36,694 bases of DNA from Chamaesiphon sp. GL140_3_metabinner_50 (GCF_025361915.1 NZ_JANYJC010000107.1:1-36694), one strand, 5' to 3'; shown: positions 16,107-24,490, counted from the stretch's first letter. Translations and numbers: made by a program. The notes: generated from the sequence alone by a model not told the origin.

Positions 16107-16262
16107 GGGAGATGGGAGTAAGGAGTACAGTTCGGCTATCGCTCACTGACCGGAGTAAGGAGTAAGGAGTAAAGAGTAAAGAGTAAGGAGTGTGGGGAAG
16201 CTTGAGGCGACTGAGTTATTTAAAGATTCACTATCCACTATCCACTATTCACTATTCACTAT
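16107..16262. repeat. Three heptamer arrays in one spacer
   Basis: GGGAGAT, GGGAGTA, AGGAGTA at 16107-16127; GGAGTAA, GGAGTAA, GGAGTAA, AGAGTAA, AGAGTAA at 16152-16186; TCACTAT, CCACTAT, CCACTAT, TCACTAT, TCACTAT at 16228-16262. The third is the reverse complement of the TAGTGGA array at 2945. It separates convergent genes. Confidence 0.88.
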
Positions 16263-16267
16263 CCCCT

Positions 16268-17437
16268 TTACACACAAGCTAATTGTGGAATTTGGCGGGC
16301 GAGAATTTGTTTTAATGCCATCGCCGTCCAGTCGATATCTTCCACGGTGGTGCCTTTGCCGAGCGTGAGTCGAATTCCGCGTACTGCTTCGGTTTGGGTA
16401 TATCCCATCGCCAATAGAATCGGGCTGGGAGTAAGTTTGCCACTGGCACAAGCGGCTCCAGAACTGATGCCGATGCCAGCGAGGTTGAGTTGGCGGACGA
16501 TCGTTTTACCAGTGATGTTTGCTGTGGCATGACAATCGGGCAGGTGCAGACAAAAACTCAGGTGATGGGCGAGGCGGTGTAAGCGATCCCCGGTCGGAAT
16601 TAGGATCGGACAATCAGCTAAGAGATCGAATAAGCGATCGCGCAAACCGATTAGTCGATGATTTTCGGTGGTTAATTCTTCACTAGCTAGCTCTGCGGCG
16701 ATGCCAAATCCAGCGATTTGAGGCACTGCTTGAGTGCCAGATCGCCAGCCCATTTCTTGACCGCCGCCAGCTAATAGGGGCACTAGTTCTAACTCCGGAC
16801 GAATATACAGCGCGCCCGTACCTTGAGGGCCATACAGCTTGTGACTGGAGATTGAGAGTAGATCGATCCCCAGCGCGCGAACATCGATTGCCACTCTGCC
16901 AGCAGCCTGGACGGCATCGGTATGGAAATAAACTCGATACTGTTGACAAATAGCGGCTAATTCGGCGATCGGTTGAATGGTACCGACTTCACTTTGACCG
17001 TAAATTATCGACACCAAAACGGTATTCGGGCGAATTGCCGCAGCCAAATCTTGGGGATCGATCCGTCCCGCGCGATCGACTGGCAATCTAGTTACTTGCC
17101 ACCCTCTACTTTCTAACCAGCGTGCGGGCACTTCGATCGACGAATGTTCGACACTAGAAATAACTAAATGTTGCGGGGTTATATACAAATTGGTCACCCC
17201 TATAATCGCCTGATTATTAGCTTCAGTGCCTCCAGATGTAAAAGCGATCGCGTCGGGGTTAGCATTAATTAATGCTGCTACTTGAAATCTCGCTTGTTCG
17301 AGCGCGGTGGAAGCGCGTTCCCCCCACTGATGGATACTCGAAGGGTTGCCCCATTCTGAAGTGAGAATTCGGTGCATCGTCGCGATCGCTTCAGCGCGCA
17401 TTGGTGTGGTCGCACTATGATCTAGGTAAATCTGCAT
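16268..17437 (-). CDS. Cysteine desulfurase, NifS/IscS family
   Basis: 389 aa. PLP enzyme that takes sulfur from cysteine as an enzyme persulfide for Fe-S clusters or other sulfur users. Visible: YLDHSATTPMR start, AFTSGGTEANNQAI, SSVEHSSI, HTDAVQAAGR, PLP lysine K200 in SSHKLYGPQGTGALYI, and catalytic Cys330 in GISSGAACASG. The short active-site loop puts it in the class I (IscS/NifS) group rather than SufS. No iscU or nif genes beside it. It could supply the MoaD-like carrier, but that is speculation. Confidence 0.94.
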   Translation of the reverse strand: MQIYLDHSATTPMRAEAIATMHRILTSEWGNPSSIHQWGERASTALEQARFQVAALINANPDAIAFTSGGTEANNQAIIGVTNLYITPQHLVISSVEHSSIEVPARWLESRGWQVTRLPVDRAGRIDPQDLAAAIRPNTVLVSIIYGQSEVGTIQPIAELAAICQQYRVYFHTDAVQAAGRVAIDVRALGIDLLSISSHKLYGPQGTGALYIRPELELVPLLAGGGQEMGWRSGTQAVPQIAGFGIAAELASEELTTENHRLIGLRDRLFDLLADCPILIPTGDRLHRLAHHLSFCLHLPDCHATANITGKTIVRQLNLAGIGISSGAACASGKLTPSPILLAMGYTQTEAVRGIRLTLGKGTTVEDIDWTAMALKQILARQIPQLACV

Positions 17438-17508
17438 GGGCTGGGATAGCTAATAATTTTCAGTCGATTTACAGGGGTGAATTTCAGCATTCACATAGCT
17501 AGATTCCT

Positions 17509-17889
17509 CTAGCTACCTGGTTTACAGATATTATAATCTTCATGCGATAGCACTTCTTTAGGTTTAAGAATGCCATCTTGCTCGAAACACAACATCCGGT
17601 AATTGCGAGTCACAGGAATGCTAATCACTAATCGGTTGTGGCGCAGCCTTTTACCACCAAACTCTCGATAGTTACGACGATCTTGTAACCCGATAATAAT
17701 ATTTCTAGCTTTTAAAACTACATGCGATGGTAAGCTTTTAAGATCGATCGGATCGAAGGCAAAGCTATCATGCCAGGTTCGTTTTTTCTCTTTCTTTTCA
17801 TTGACATCTACCTCTTCCTGGAGGCAGCGATGGCAAATCTGCCCGTAGCCTTTATGACCGCATTGAAACATTTTTCTGCGTCTGCTCAT
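17509..17889 (-). CDS. Zinc-ribbon protein with RelE-like C-terminal half
   Basis: 126 aa from the ATG at 17889; GAGG lies 8 nt upstream, better than the track's GTG at 17898. Residues 1-25 form a Cys/His cluster (FQCGHKGYGQICHRC) likely to bind zinc. A charged stretch follows, then LKARNIIIGLQDRRNYREFGGKRLRHNRLVISIPVTRNYRMLCF ending in VLSHEDYN. This strand-rich end resembles RelE/ParE-fold proteins (YRMLC and SHEDYN positions). I recall similar proteins in other cyanobacteria (DUF7682-type zinc domain) but am not certain. No antitoxin gene is adjacent, so a toxin role is unproven. Confidence 0.68.
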   Translation of the reverse strand: MSRRRKMFQCGHKGYGQICHRCLQEEVDVNEKKEKKRTWHDSFAFDPIDLKSLPSHVVLKARNIIIGLQDRRNYREFGGKRLRHNRLVISIPVTRNYRMLCFEQDGILKPKEVLSHEDYNICKPGS

Positions 17890-18026
17890 GATATACACCT
17901 CGATGTCTAATGTAGTTAGTAAAAATGGTAAGTAAGCAGTTACTAGTTATCTGCCTGGAAATTTGAACAACGATATCGATCTTACCTTTGATAAATTGAT
18001 AGAGATCGAAATACGATTCTATGTTA

Positions 18027-18085
18027 GCAAACATGACGGGCATGTTTGCCGTCGATTCAGTAGCTGCTCTTCAAGCAGCTACTGA
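18027..18085. repeat. Two tandem perfect hairpins with 5-nt loops
   Basis: GCAAACATG-acggg-CATGTTTGC (18027-18049) and TCAGTAGCTGCT-cttca-AGCAGCTACTGA (18057-18085). The second has a 12-bp perfect stem but no following T tract, so it is not a standard terminator. Confidence 0.75.
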
Positions 18086-18240
18086 CATTAAAACCACTAG
18101 CTAGTAACGATGACCGCATCTAGCACAGCCAGATGCTAACACACCAATATTCAAGTCTAGGGGTTTATGGGCACTCAGACAGCGATCGCTGACCATAAGT
18201 GAGTAATAAATGATACAATGAAGTAAGTATCTCGCGATTA

Positions 18241-18340
18241 CCTCTCGGCGCGGCTGTACCTACGGTATGCTTTGCCAACGTCAACGCGAACATCAACGCC
18301 AACGCCAGCGAGATTATCGTTGGCGGAGCCTCTCATGAGA
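18241..18340. repeat. Degenerate interspersed repeat, related to the one in the glycosyltransferase
   Basis: The reverse strand reads GAGAGGCTCCGCCAACG, then several GGCGTTGGCGTT-like and CGCGTTGACGTT units. The first 17-nt block differs from the glycosyltransferase insert by one base. Non-coding here. Confidence 0.55.
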
Positions 18341-18416
18341 GAGAATCGTCATTATTGAATTAATAGTACCTATCTATTAATTCATCATTTATCATTCATA
18401 ATTTCTGAGTTTCCTT

Positions 18417-19838
18417 GTGAAATTTCGACGATTTAGCCAGATTTCCGGCACATTACACTCCTCTCTCTTTTATAGTTTAGCTCTTGGAAGCATCGGTATT
18501 ACCATTTTTTGTGGATATTGGTTCTTTGCGCGATCTGCATCCACAATTTCTGCAAAACCACCACCACTCCCACAAGATGAGTCGATCCAAGTCTATTTTA
18601 ACCACGATCGATCGGTAGATTTTACTGAATCTTATCGACAGAAAACTAGACCGGGCGTAGATTTGGCTGCTAAATTAATTGCTGCCATCGATTCATCACA
18701 ATCGAGCATCGATATTGCAGTACAAGAGTTTCAATTACCAAATATCGCCCAAGCTCTGGCGGTAAAATCTCAGACGGGAATCAAAATTAGGGTAATTTTA
18801 GAACATAATTATAGCCGTCCGCTCAGTGAGTTAACAACTGCCGATATAGAGGGTTTGACAACCAGGGAACGCGAACATTATCAGGAATTTCAGAAATTAG
18901 TAGATATCGATGGCAATGGTACGCTCTCACCCGCAGAGATTAACCAGCGCGACGCGTTAATTATCCTTCGCAATGCCAAAATACCCATTCTCGACGATAC
19001 GGCAGACGGTTCGCGCGGTAGTGGGTTGATGCACCACAAATTTATGGTGGTAGATGGGCATCGAGTCATCGTCACTTCGGCAAATTGGACGATGAGCGAT
19101 ATCTATGGCGATTTGAGTCGCCCAGAAAGTGAGGGCAATCAGAATAATCTGGTGCAGATCGAAAGTAGTCAATTAGCTGCTGCATTTACGACTGAGTTTA
19201 ACCTGATGTGGGGCGATGGCAACGCAGGCAACCAAATTAGCCAGTTTAAGGCCCGTAAACCCGCACGTTTACCGTTTGAAGTACTTGTAGGTAAAACGCG
19301 CGTCCTGGTGCAATTCTCGCCGACTTCCAAGCAACAGGCATGGGATGATAGTACCAATGGCTCGATCGGGAAGTTCCTCGGTAGCAGTCAACAACAAGTC
19401 GATTTTGCATTGTTTGTCTTTTCCGAGCCAGGATTGGGCACTATTTTACAAGCTCAATCGCAGCGAGGTGTTAAGATTCGTGGGCTGATCGATCGACAGT
19501 TCGCCTATCGCGAGTATAGTTCGGGTTTGACACTGATGGGTGTGGCTGAAGGTAATGTTTGTGCGGCGACAAGTAATTCTCAGCCGTTGGCGACGATTGG
19601 CGTACCGACTTTACCGACAGGCGATTTACTTCACCACAAATTTGCGATAATCGATCGACAGACTGTGATTACAGGTTCGCATAATTGGTCGAACGCTGCC
19701 AATTATAGTAATGATGAAACTTTACTCGTCATCCAAAATAATCCTACCGTCGCCGCACATTTCGATCGCGAGTTTGACAGACTCTATACGGGTGTAGTCT
19801 TAGGGATTCCCGCACGGCTTAAAAATAAACGGTGTTAG
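18417..19838 (+). CDS. Membrane-anchored PLD-superfamily protein with EF-hand-like loop
   Basis: 473 aa, GTG start. One N-terminal membrane segment (about 17-37), then two PLD half-domains. HKD motif 1 is MHHKFMVVDG (H206, K208, D213) followed by TSANWT; motif 2 is LHHKFAIIDR followed by TGSHNWS. The two HKD sites form one phosphodiesterase active site; substrates in the family range from phospholipids to DNA. Unusual: residues 163-174 read DIDGNGTLSPAE, a complete EF-hand calcium loop (acidic at 1, 3, 12, Asn at 5), inserted before motif 1. Calcium control is inferred. The anchored domain probably faces the periplasm. Confidence 0.85.
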   Translation: MKFRRFSQISGTLHSSLFYSLALGSIGITIFCGYWFFARSASTISAKPPPLPQDESIQVYFNHDRSVDFTESYRQKTRPGVDLAAKLIAAIDSSQSSIDIAVQEFQLPNIAQALAVKSQTGIKIRVILEHNYSRPLSELTTADIEGLTTREREHYQEFQKLVDIDGNGTLSPAEINQRDALIILRNAKIPILDDTADGSRGSGLMHHKFMVVDGHRVIVTSANWTMSDIYGDLSRPESEGNQNNLVQIESSQLAAAFTTEFNLMWGDGNAGNQISQFKARKPARLPFEVLVGKTRVLVQFSPTSKQQAWDDSTNGSIGKFLGSSQQQVDFALFVFSEPGLGTILQAQSQRGVKIRGLIDRQFAYREYSSGLTLMGVAEGNVCAATSNSQPLATIGVPTLPTGDLLHHKFAIIDRQTVITGSHNWSNAANYSNDETLLVIQNNPTVAAHFDREFDRLYTGVVLGIPARLKNKRC

Positions 19839-19867
19839 ATTAGTTGACAGTTGACAGATAAAAATCA

Positions 19868-20551
19868 ATGCACCTAATTATGTTCGATTTAGATGGTACT
19901 TTGGTCGATAGTAATGCGATCGATTCCCAGTGCTATTTACAAGCCCTAGTAGATGTGTTTGGCTTCGATCTCAACAAGATCGATCGTAATTGGGGCAATT
20001 ATCCGCACATTACCGATGCCGGGATTTTACACACACTCTGTCAAACAGAATTAGGGCGCGATCCCACACTTGGAGAACTCTATGCTTATCAACAGCGATT
20101 TTTAGAACTATTAATAATTGCCGTCAGCCAAAAACCCTTACAATCGATCGCTGGAGCTAGCGAGATTTTAGAGAGCTTAAATGCAGATCCTCATTATGCG
20201 ATTGCAATTGCGACAGGTGCGTGGAAACAAACGGCACTGTTTAAACTTCAACAAGTAGGATTAGACAGAATCTTCATCCCGATGGCTTGTTCCGACGATG
20301 CCCGCGCGCGTGTAGATATTATGCACTGCGCTTACGATCGCACGTTAGAATTTTATCGACGATCTCAATTTCAAACCGTAACGTATATCGGCGATGGGGT
20401 GTGGGATGGAATTGCATCAAAACAGTTAAATTATCATTTCATTGGCATCGGTACAGGCGAACGGGTTGTCGATTTATTTGCTGTTGGTGCCAAATGTGTT
20501 TTACCCAATTATCAAAATCTAGCTGAAATTATGCCTGTAATTTTTGGATAA
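19868..20551 (+). CDS. HAD-family hydrolase, phosphoglycolate-phosphatase-like
   Basis: 227 aa. Motif I IMFDLDGTLVDSN (nucleophile Asp and acid/base Asp), a helical cap (about 15-85), motif II IAIATGAW (Thr), and motif IV VTYIGDGVWDG. Motif III Lys is probably in WKQTALFKLQQVG. The cap type suggests a small phosphorylated metabolite; the true substrate is unknown. It begins 29 nt after the PLD gene, with two TTGACAG heptamers in the gap, and is followed by the DUF1361 gene. Confidence 0.88.
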   Translation: MHLIMFDLDGTLVDSNAIDSQCYLQALVDVFGFDLNKIDRNWGNYPHITDAGILHTLCQTELGRDPTLGELYAYQQRFLELLIIAVSQKPLQSIAGASEILESLNADPHYAIAIATGAWKQTALFKLQQVGLDRIFIPMACSDDARARVDIMHCAYDRTLEFYRRSQFQTVTYIGDGVWDGIASKQLNYHFIGIGTGERVVDLFAVGAKCVLPNYQNLAEIMPVIFG

Positions 20552-20612
20552 GTATATTTTACTTACTCATTCGGTCTTCACTCATATTGAATTCGAGCTA
20601 CATTTAAAAAAC

Positions 20613-21437
20613 ATGCTTTTATCCCAAATCCCAATCGCGATCGATCCAGTCGTTCGGGTTATTGCCGACGATCTCGGTCGGATTGCCTGGAATAGCTTTT
20701 TGGCACTAGTTCCGCTGACATTGAGTTTTTTTCTATTTAATAAGCCCCGGTCTTCGATTTTTTGCTGGAGTACTTATATCTTATTGGGGATCAGCTTTGT
20801 TATCGGCATTAAAAAATATAATAACGGCAATTTACTCGAAGCACTCGAACGGATCGTCATGTCTCTATGGGGCGTAAGAATATTTTTTATTGCGATCTCG
20901 GTCGGCTTAATTATTATTTTAGCAATTGTAGATCGACGGTTGAGATCGAATCGCGATCGGTCGATTTTTTGGTGGATGGGTTTATTTTTATTTCTTGCTA
21001 TTTTACCTAATGCACCATATATTCTTACCGATATCATTCATTTCTATGAGGCAGTTCGCACCTTAGATTCGGTATGGGCAATTACACTAATTATCGTACC
21101 AATTTACATAATATTTATTGGCTTAGGGTGGTTCTGTTATGTGTGTTCGCTAGTTAATATCGATGAATACTTACATAAATATCATCTCGATCGTTACACG
21201 AGTACCATCGAATTAAGCTTGCATCTATTGTGTGCGATCGGGATTTATATCGGACGATTTATTAGATTTAATAGTTGGAGTTTAGTAACACAGCCTAAAT
21301 ATTTTTTAAGTATTTTGCCAGGAGAATTGATTGGTAAGTTTCCGGTAATTGTAATTCTATTAACATTTTTAATTATTACTATTTTGTATGCCATCTGCAA
21401 ACCAATTATAGTCAAATCTTCTCTTTACAGTCACTAG
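20613..21437 (+). CDS. DUF1361 multi-spanning membrane protein
   Basis: 274 aa from the ATG at 20613; the track's TTG at 20544 overlaps the HAD gene and adds a hydrophilic N-terminus, so the internal start is preferred, though no ribosome site is clear. About seven membrane segments. The DUF1361 signature is visible: WWMGLFLFLAILPNAPYILTDIIHFYE and GIYIGRFIRFNSWS. Function unknown. Codirectional with the HAD gene and about 60 nt behind it. Confidence 0.8.
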   Translation: MLLSQIPIAIDPVVRVIADDLGRIAWNSFLALVPLTLSFFLFNKPRSSIFCWSTYILLGISFVIGIKKYNNGNLLEALERIVMSLWGVRIFFIAISVGLIIILAIVDRRLRSNRDRSIFWWMGLFLFLAILPNAPYILTDIIHFYEAVRTLDSVWAITLIIVPIYIIFIGLGWFCYVCSLVNIDEYLHKYHLDRYTSTIELSLHLLCAIGIYIGRFIRFNSWSLVTQPKYFLSILPGELIGKFPVIVILLTFLIITILYAICKPIIVKSSLYSH

Positions 21438-21497
21438 AAAGTTGCCGAGTTTAAGTACAATTTATCATCTCTTACAACCAACAATTATCCCACTCTT

Positions 21498-21551
21498 CTT
21501 ACTTACTTCTTGCTTCTTACTCCCATCTCCTAGCTCCCAGATCCCATCTCT
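21498..21551. repeat. Degenerate heptamer-rich stretch
   Basis: TTCTTACTTACTTCTTGCTTCTTAC followed by TCCCATC, TCCTAGC, TCCCAGA, TCCCATC-like units: the complements of the GGGAGAT and AGTAAGG heptamers at 15374 and 16107-16186. The ORF-track protein 21442-21636 is a translation of this. Confidence 0.75.
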
Positions 21552-21637
21552 CTTGACCTCCCGTACGGATGTTGCTAAGATGATCTTGAGATTTAAACGA
21601 TATTCCGATCTAAATACAGTAGATTTTGAGAAATAAC

Positions 21638-22681
21638 ATGATAACCGTCAGCCAGCAAGTACTCAGATCGATAGCAGGATTATTTATTGGTACGGGTTTG
21701 AGCCTGTCTATGGTAGCTTGCGGCAACCAGTCAAAAACTAATAGTTCGGGTGCTGGCGCGAAAAAAGATGTAGAAATTACCTTAGTAGGCTACGCCGTTC
21801 CTAAAGCCGCTCACGATGTAATCATCAAAAAGTTTGTCGCTAAATGGCAACAGGAACATAACCAAAAAGTGACATTCAAACAAACTTATGGCGGTTCTGG
21901 ATCTCAAACTCGTGCAGTCATCGATGGTTTACCTGCGGATGTGGTGCATTTGGCTTTAGGTGGAGATGTCAATAAATTAGCGCAAGCTTCATTAGTCGCG
22001 AAAGATTGGGACAAAAAGTTACCAAATAATGCCATTGTTGCCAGATCTGTCGCGGCAATTATTACCCGTTCGGGTAACCCCAAAAAAATTAAATCCTTTG
22101 CAGATCTGGCGCGTCCTGATGTCAAATGGGTAACGGCTAATCCGAAAACTTCTGGCGGCGCGCGGTGGAATTTCTTAGCTTTGTGGAATAGTGCGATTAA
22201 AGCTGGTGGGAACGAAGCCAAAGCCACAGAATTTGTTACCGCTGCTTTTAAAAATGTTGTCGTCCAGCCAAAAGATGCGCGAGAAGCCACAGATGCTTTT
22301 GCCAAGCAGGGACAGGGAGACGCACTCTTAAACTATGAGAATGAAATTCTCTTTGCCAAAGAAAGAGGTCAATCACTCGACTATGTAGTGCCAGATGTGA
22401 ATGTTTCGATCGATACTCCAGTCGCAATTGTCGATAAAAATGTGGATAAACACGGCAATCGAGAGGTCGTCGAAGCTTTTGTTAACTATATGTTTACACC
22501 TGAATCGCAAGCCGAATTTGTGAAGTTAGGCTATCGTCCTGCGGCAACAGTAGCAGATCCACGTTTCCCAAAAGTGAAGACACTGAGTAACATAGCTGAA
22601 TATGGGGGTTGGAGTGATTTTCAAAAGAAATTCTTTGACGACAGGGGTGTTTACGACAAAATTGAAGCTGGGAAAAAATAG
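21638..22681 (+). CDS. sbpA: Sulfate-binding lipoprotein of an ABC importer
   Basis: 347 aa from the ATG at 21638; the track's TTG start adds MRNN without merit. Lipoprotein signal with lipobox LSMVAC (Cys near residue 28), so it is anchored on the periplasmic side. Family signatures: TLVGYAVPKAAHDVI, FKQTYGGSGSQTRAVIDGLPADVVHLAL, ANPKTSGGARWNFLALW and ALLNYENEILFAK. Binds sulfate or thiosulfate for a CysTWA permease. No cysT, cysW or cysA gene is adjacent, so it must work with a transporter encoded elsewhere or be a paralog. A heptamer-rich spacer lies upstream. Confidence 0.93.
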   Translation: MITVSQQVLRSIAGLFIGTGLSLSMVACGNQSKTNSSGAGAKKDVEITLVGYAVPKAAHDVIIKKFVAKWQQEHNQKVTFKQTYGGSGSQTRAVIDGLPADVVHLALGGDVNKLAQASLVAKDWDKKLPNNAIVARSVAAIITRSGNPKKIKSFADLARPDVKWVTANPKTSGGARWNFLALWNSAIKAGGNEAKATEFVTAAFKNVVVQPKDAREATDAFAKQGQGDALLNYENEILFAKERGQSLDYVVPDVNVSIDTPVAIVDKNVDKHGNREVVEAFVNYMFTPESQAEFVKLGYRPAATVADPRFPKVKTLSNIAEYGGWSDFQKKFFDDRGVYDKIEAGKK

Positions 22682-22685
22682 TTCC

Positions 22686-22704
22686 AGGGGTGCTTGTCAC
22701 CCCT
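22686..22704 (+). terminator. Possible weak terminator after sbpA
   Basis: AGGGGTG-cttgt-CACCCCT, 7-bp GC-rich stem starting 4 nt after the stop; only TT follows, so termination is uncertain. Confidence 0.4.
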
Positions 22705-22779
22705 TCATGCCGTAGAGTCTACTATCAAACAGATCGATCGACGATTAAAAATCTCTCTTTGCACAATGGAACGAAGGTA

Positions 22780-22902
22780 ATGTCTCTCAAGTTCTCAAGC
22801 ATCACTGTGCTTACCTTAACGCCCAGCTTTAGCGATCGTTTAGTTCATTCGTTCTGGCAAAGTTGGCGCGCTCCCGCCCGAACTCACGTTAAATTACCAT
22901 GA
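22780..22902 (+). CDS. Possible 40-aa small protein
   Basis: ATG at 22780 with GAAGG close upstream; reads MSLKFSSITVLTLTPSFSD, LVHSFWQSWRAP, ends at TGA 22902. It overlaps the 3' end of the DUF1997 gene by 19 nt on the other strand. No family recognised; composition is protein-like but the evidence is weak. Confidence 0.2.
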   Translation: MSLKFSSITVLTLTPSFSDRLVHSFWQSWRAPARTHVKLP

Positions 22903-23510
22903 AAATCTTGCCGAACCTTGTGCGTTAATTGCTTAGAAACTCGATTGACAATTTGTTTTAAGAGTTTATCGCCAGTACCTTGAATGACACCAGTTGGTAA
23001 CTTGTAGATAAACTTTGGAAACTGAATATAGACATTCAAATCGAGATCCCAATCGACGTTGGTTACCAATTTATCGCCATTTACGGCTTCTACTAGGCGC
23101 ATCTGGGCATTGAAACTTACTTCATATCCCGGTGGGGTATAGTCAGGAATTTCGACGGTTTTGATGCGGTATACGCCGCTATCTTGGGGCAATAACTCTA
23201 AGCCGATTTTGGGTTCGACAACATAGCCAAACGAATTGAATTTGCCGATCGTCAGTGCATAGCCATTTTTACCCAGTGGGTTGGCAGTCATCGGACGAGC
23301 GCAACGTGTAAACCAGCCCTGATGAGCATCTAGGTATTTAGCCACCGTTTTGATATCAGCACCCATCAGCATAGCATCGGTGAAGCGATAGCTAAAACAA
23401 AAAGGTTGGAGTTGCTTTGTCTCGATCGACACCAGTCGCTGCTCTAATTCAGGATTCATCACGATCGAACTCTGTGTATGGCTGTTTTTTTCTAGTGTAG
23501 TTACTGGCAT
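22884..23510 (-). CDS. DUF1997 protein
   Basis: 208 aa. Matches the cyanobacterial and plastid DUF1997 family: FTDAMLMGADIKTVAKYLDAHQGWFTRCARPM, NSFGYVVEPKIGLELLPQDSGVYRIKT, VDWDLDLNVYIQFPKFIYKLP and VIQGTGDKLLKQIVNRVSKQLTHKV. The pattern (strand-rich, then a long amphipathic helix) resembles a START/polyketide-cyclase-like cavity, and the family may bind lipids or pigments; function is not established. Start ATG at 23510; residue 18 (MNPELEQRL) is an alternative. Divergent from the SDR gene. Confidence 0.78.
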   Translation of the reverse strand: MPVTTLEKNSHTQSSIVMNPELEQRLVSIETKQLQPFCFSYRFTDAMLMGADIKTVAKYLDAHQGWFTRCARPMTANPLGKNGYALTIGKFNSFGYVVEPKIGLELLPQDSGVYRIKTVEIPDYTPPGYEVSFNAQMRLVEAVNGDKLVTNVDWDLDLNVYIQFPKFIYKLPTGVIQGTGDKLLKQIVNRVSKQLTHKVRQDFHGNLT

Positions 23511-23786
23511 CTCGCTGTTATCCTGTTGATGTGCTGACTGGGTGGTAGTGGTAAAAATGCACTGACTCTCAAGAGTTATTTACAAGCTCTAGCTAGTGAA
23601 AACCGGAAATTTTTAGTAAGTCTTCGCTCTATTTTTAATGGTCGATCGAACTGTACATCATAATTATGTGGAAATCTGGGCGATCGCACCTACGATTTGC
23701 TGACGGTAGATGCCCATTTAATTGTTTCTGTCTTTAACATAAGAAGTAGTGAAGCTGAATTTTTAGTATATTGTAACAAAAACTTA

Positions 23787-24443
23787 ATGAAAGCATTTGT
23801 AGCCGGAGCGACAGGAGAAACTGGACGACGGATCGTTCGGGAGCTAGTCAAACGTGGGATTCCAGTCCGAGCGATGGTGAGAGATATTACCAAGGCACGA
23901 GAAATTTTACCATCAGAAGTAGAGCTAGTGATGGGTGATGTACTCGATCGCGCCAGTATTAATGAAGCAATCGGCGATAGTACGGTAATTCTCTGTGCCA
24001 CGGGAGCTAAACCAAGTTTAGATCCGACTGGCCCCTATCAGGTAGATTATGAAGGCACTAAAAACCTGGTAGAAGCGGCAAAATCTCACAATATCGAGCA
24101 GTTTGTGTTTGTTTCATCGCTGTGCGTATCGAAGTTTTTTCATCCACTCAATCTGTTTTGGTTGATTTTGTGGTGGAAGCAACAAGCCGAACAGTATCTT
24201 AAAACTAGCGGACTCAACTACACGATCGTGCGTCCCGGAGGACTCAAAAATGAAGATAATTCCAACCCAGTAATTATGTCTGGAGCGGATACCCTCTATG
24301 ATGGTAGTATACCCAGACAAAAGGTGGCTCAGGTGTGCGTTGAGTCACTCACTAGTCCTCAAGCACGCAATAAAGTTTTAGAAATTGTCAGTTCGCCGAC
24401 AGCAGAATCAAAAAGTTGGGAAGATCTCTTCTCGGCGGTGTAG
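23787..24443 (+). CDS. Atypical SDR, NmrA/Ycf39-like NAD(P)-binding protein
   Basis: 218 aa from the ATG at 23787; the track's earlier TTG start adds an unlikely 30-residue leader. N-terminal MKAFVAGATGETGRRIVREL is the NAD(P) motif (GATGETG), followed by VRAMVRDITKA (basic residue that favours NADP), VILCATGAKPS, VDYEGTKNLVEAAK and FVFVSSLCV. It lacks the catalytic Tyr-x3-Lys of classical SDRs, as in the Ycf39/Tic62 group. Family members act in pigment or photosystem assembly or as redox sensors; its exact role is unknown. Confidence 0.85.
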   Translation: MKAFVAGATGETGRRIVRELVKRGIPVRAMVRDITKAREILPSEVELVMGDVLDRASINEAIGDSTVILCATGAKPSLDPTGPYQVDYEGTKNLVEAAKSHNIEQFVFVSSLCVSKFFHPLNLFWLILWWKQQAEQYLKTSGLNYTIVRPGGLKNEDNSNPVIMSGADTLYDGSIPRQKVAQVCVESLTSPQARNKVLEIVSSPTAESKSWEDLFSAV

Positions 24444-24453
24444 ATATATAAAA

Positions 24454-24481
24454 GCAAGAAGGTTATAATTTGCCTTCTTGC
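24454..24481 (+). terminator. Hairpin after the SDR gene
   Basis: GCAAGAAGG-ttataatttg-CCTTCTTGC, 9-bp perfect stem, 11 nt after the stop. No T tract follows. The track's start for the next ORF lies in this stem, which argues against that start. Confidence 0.5.
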
Positions 24482-24490
24482 CCATCCCCG

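Larger units (their letters stand above)
17890..18416. other. Repeat-rich intergenic region, 527 bp
   Basis: Spacer between divergent genes. It holds two perfect hairpins (18027-18085), a HIP1 octamer near 18183, and a degenerate interspersed repeat (18241-18340). The track ORF at 17852-18043 overlaps the zinc-ribbon gene start and has no family look. The promoter of the PLD gene must lie at the right end but is not evident. Confidence 0.5.

Noticed and set aside
16107-16262. CRISPR array
   Set aside because: The repeats are contiguous heptamers without spacers; no cas genes are present.
17852-18043. 63-aa minus-strand ORF
   Set aside because: It overlaps the start of the zinc-ribbon gene, contains one of the hairpins and has no family look.
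21442-21636. 64-aa plus-strand ORF
   Set aside because: It translates heptamer repeats (LLTSCFLLPSPSSQIPS) and has no recognisable domain.
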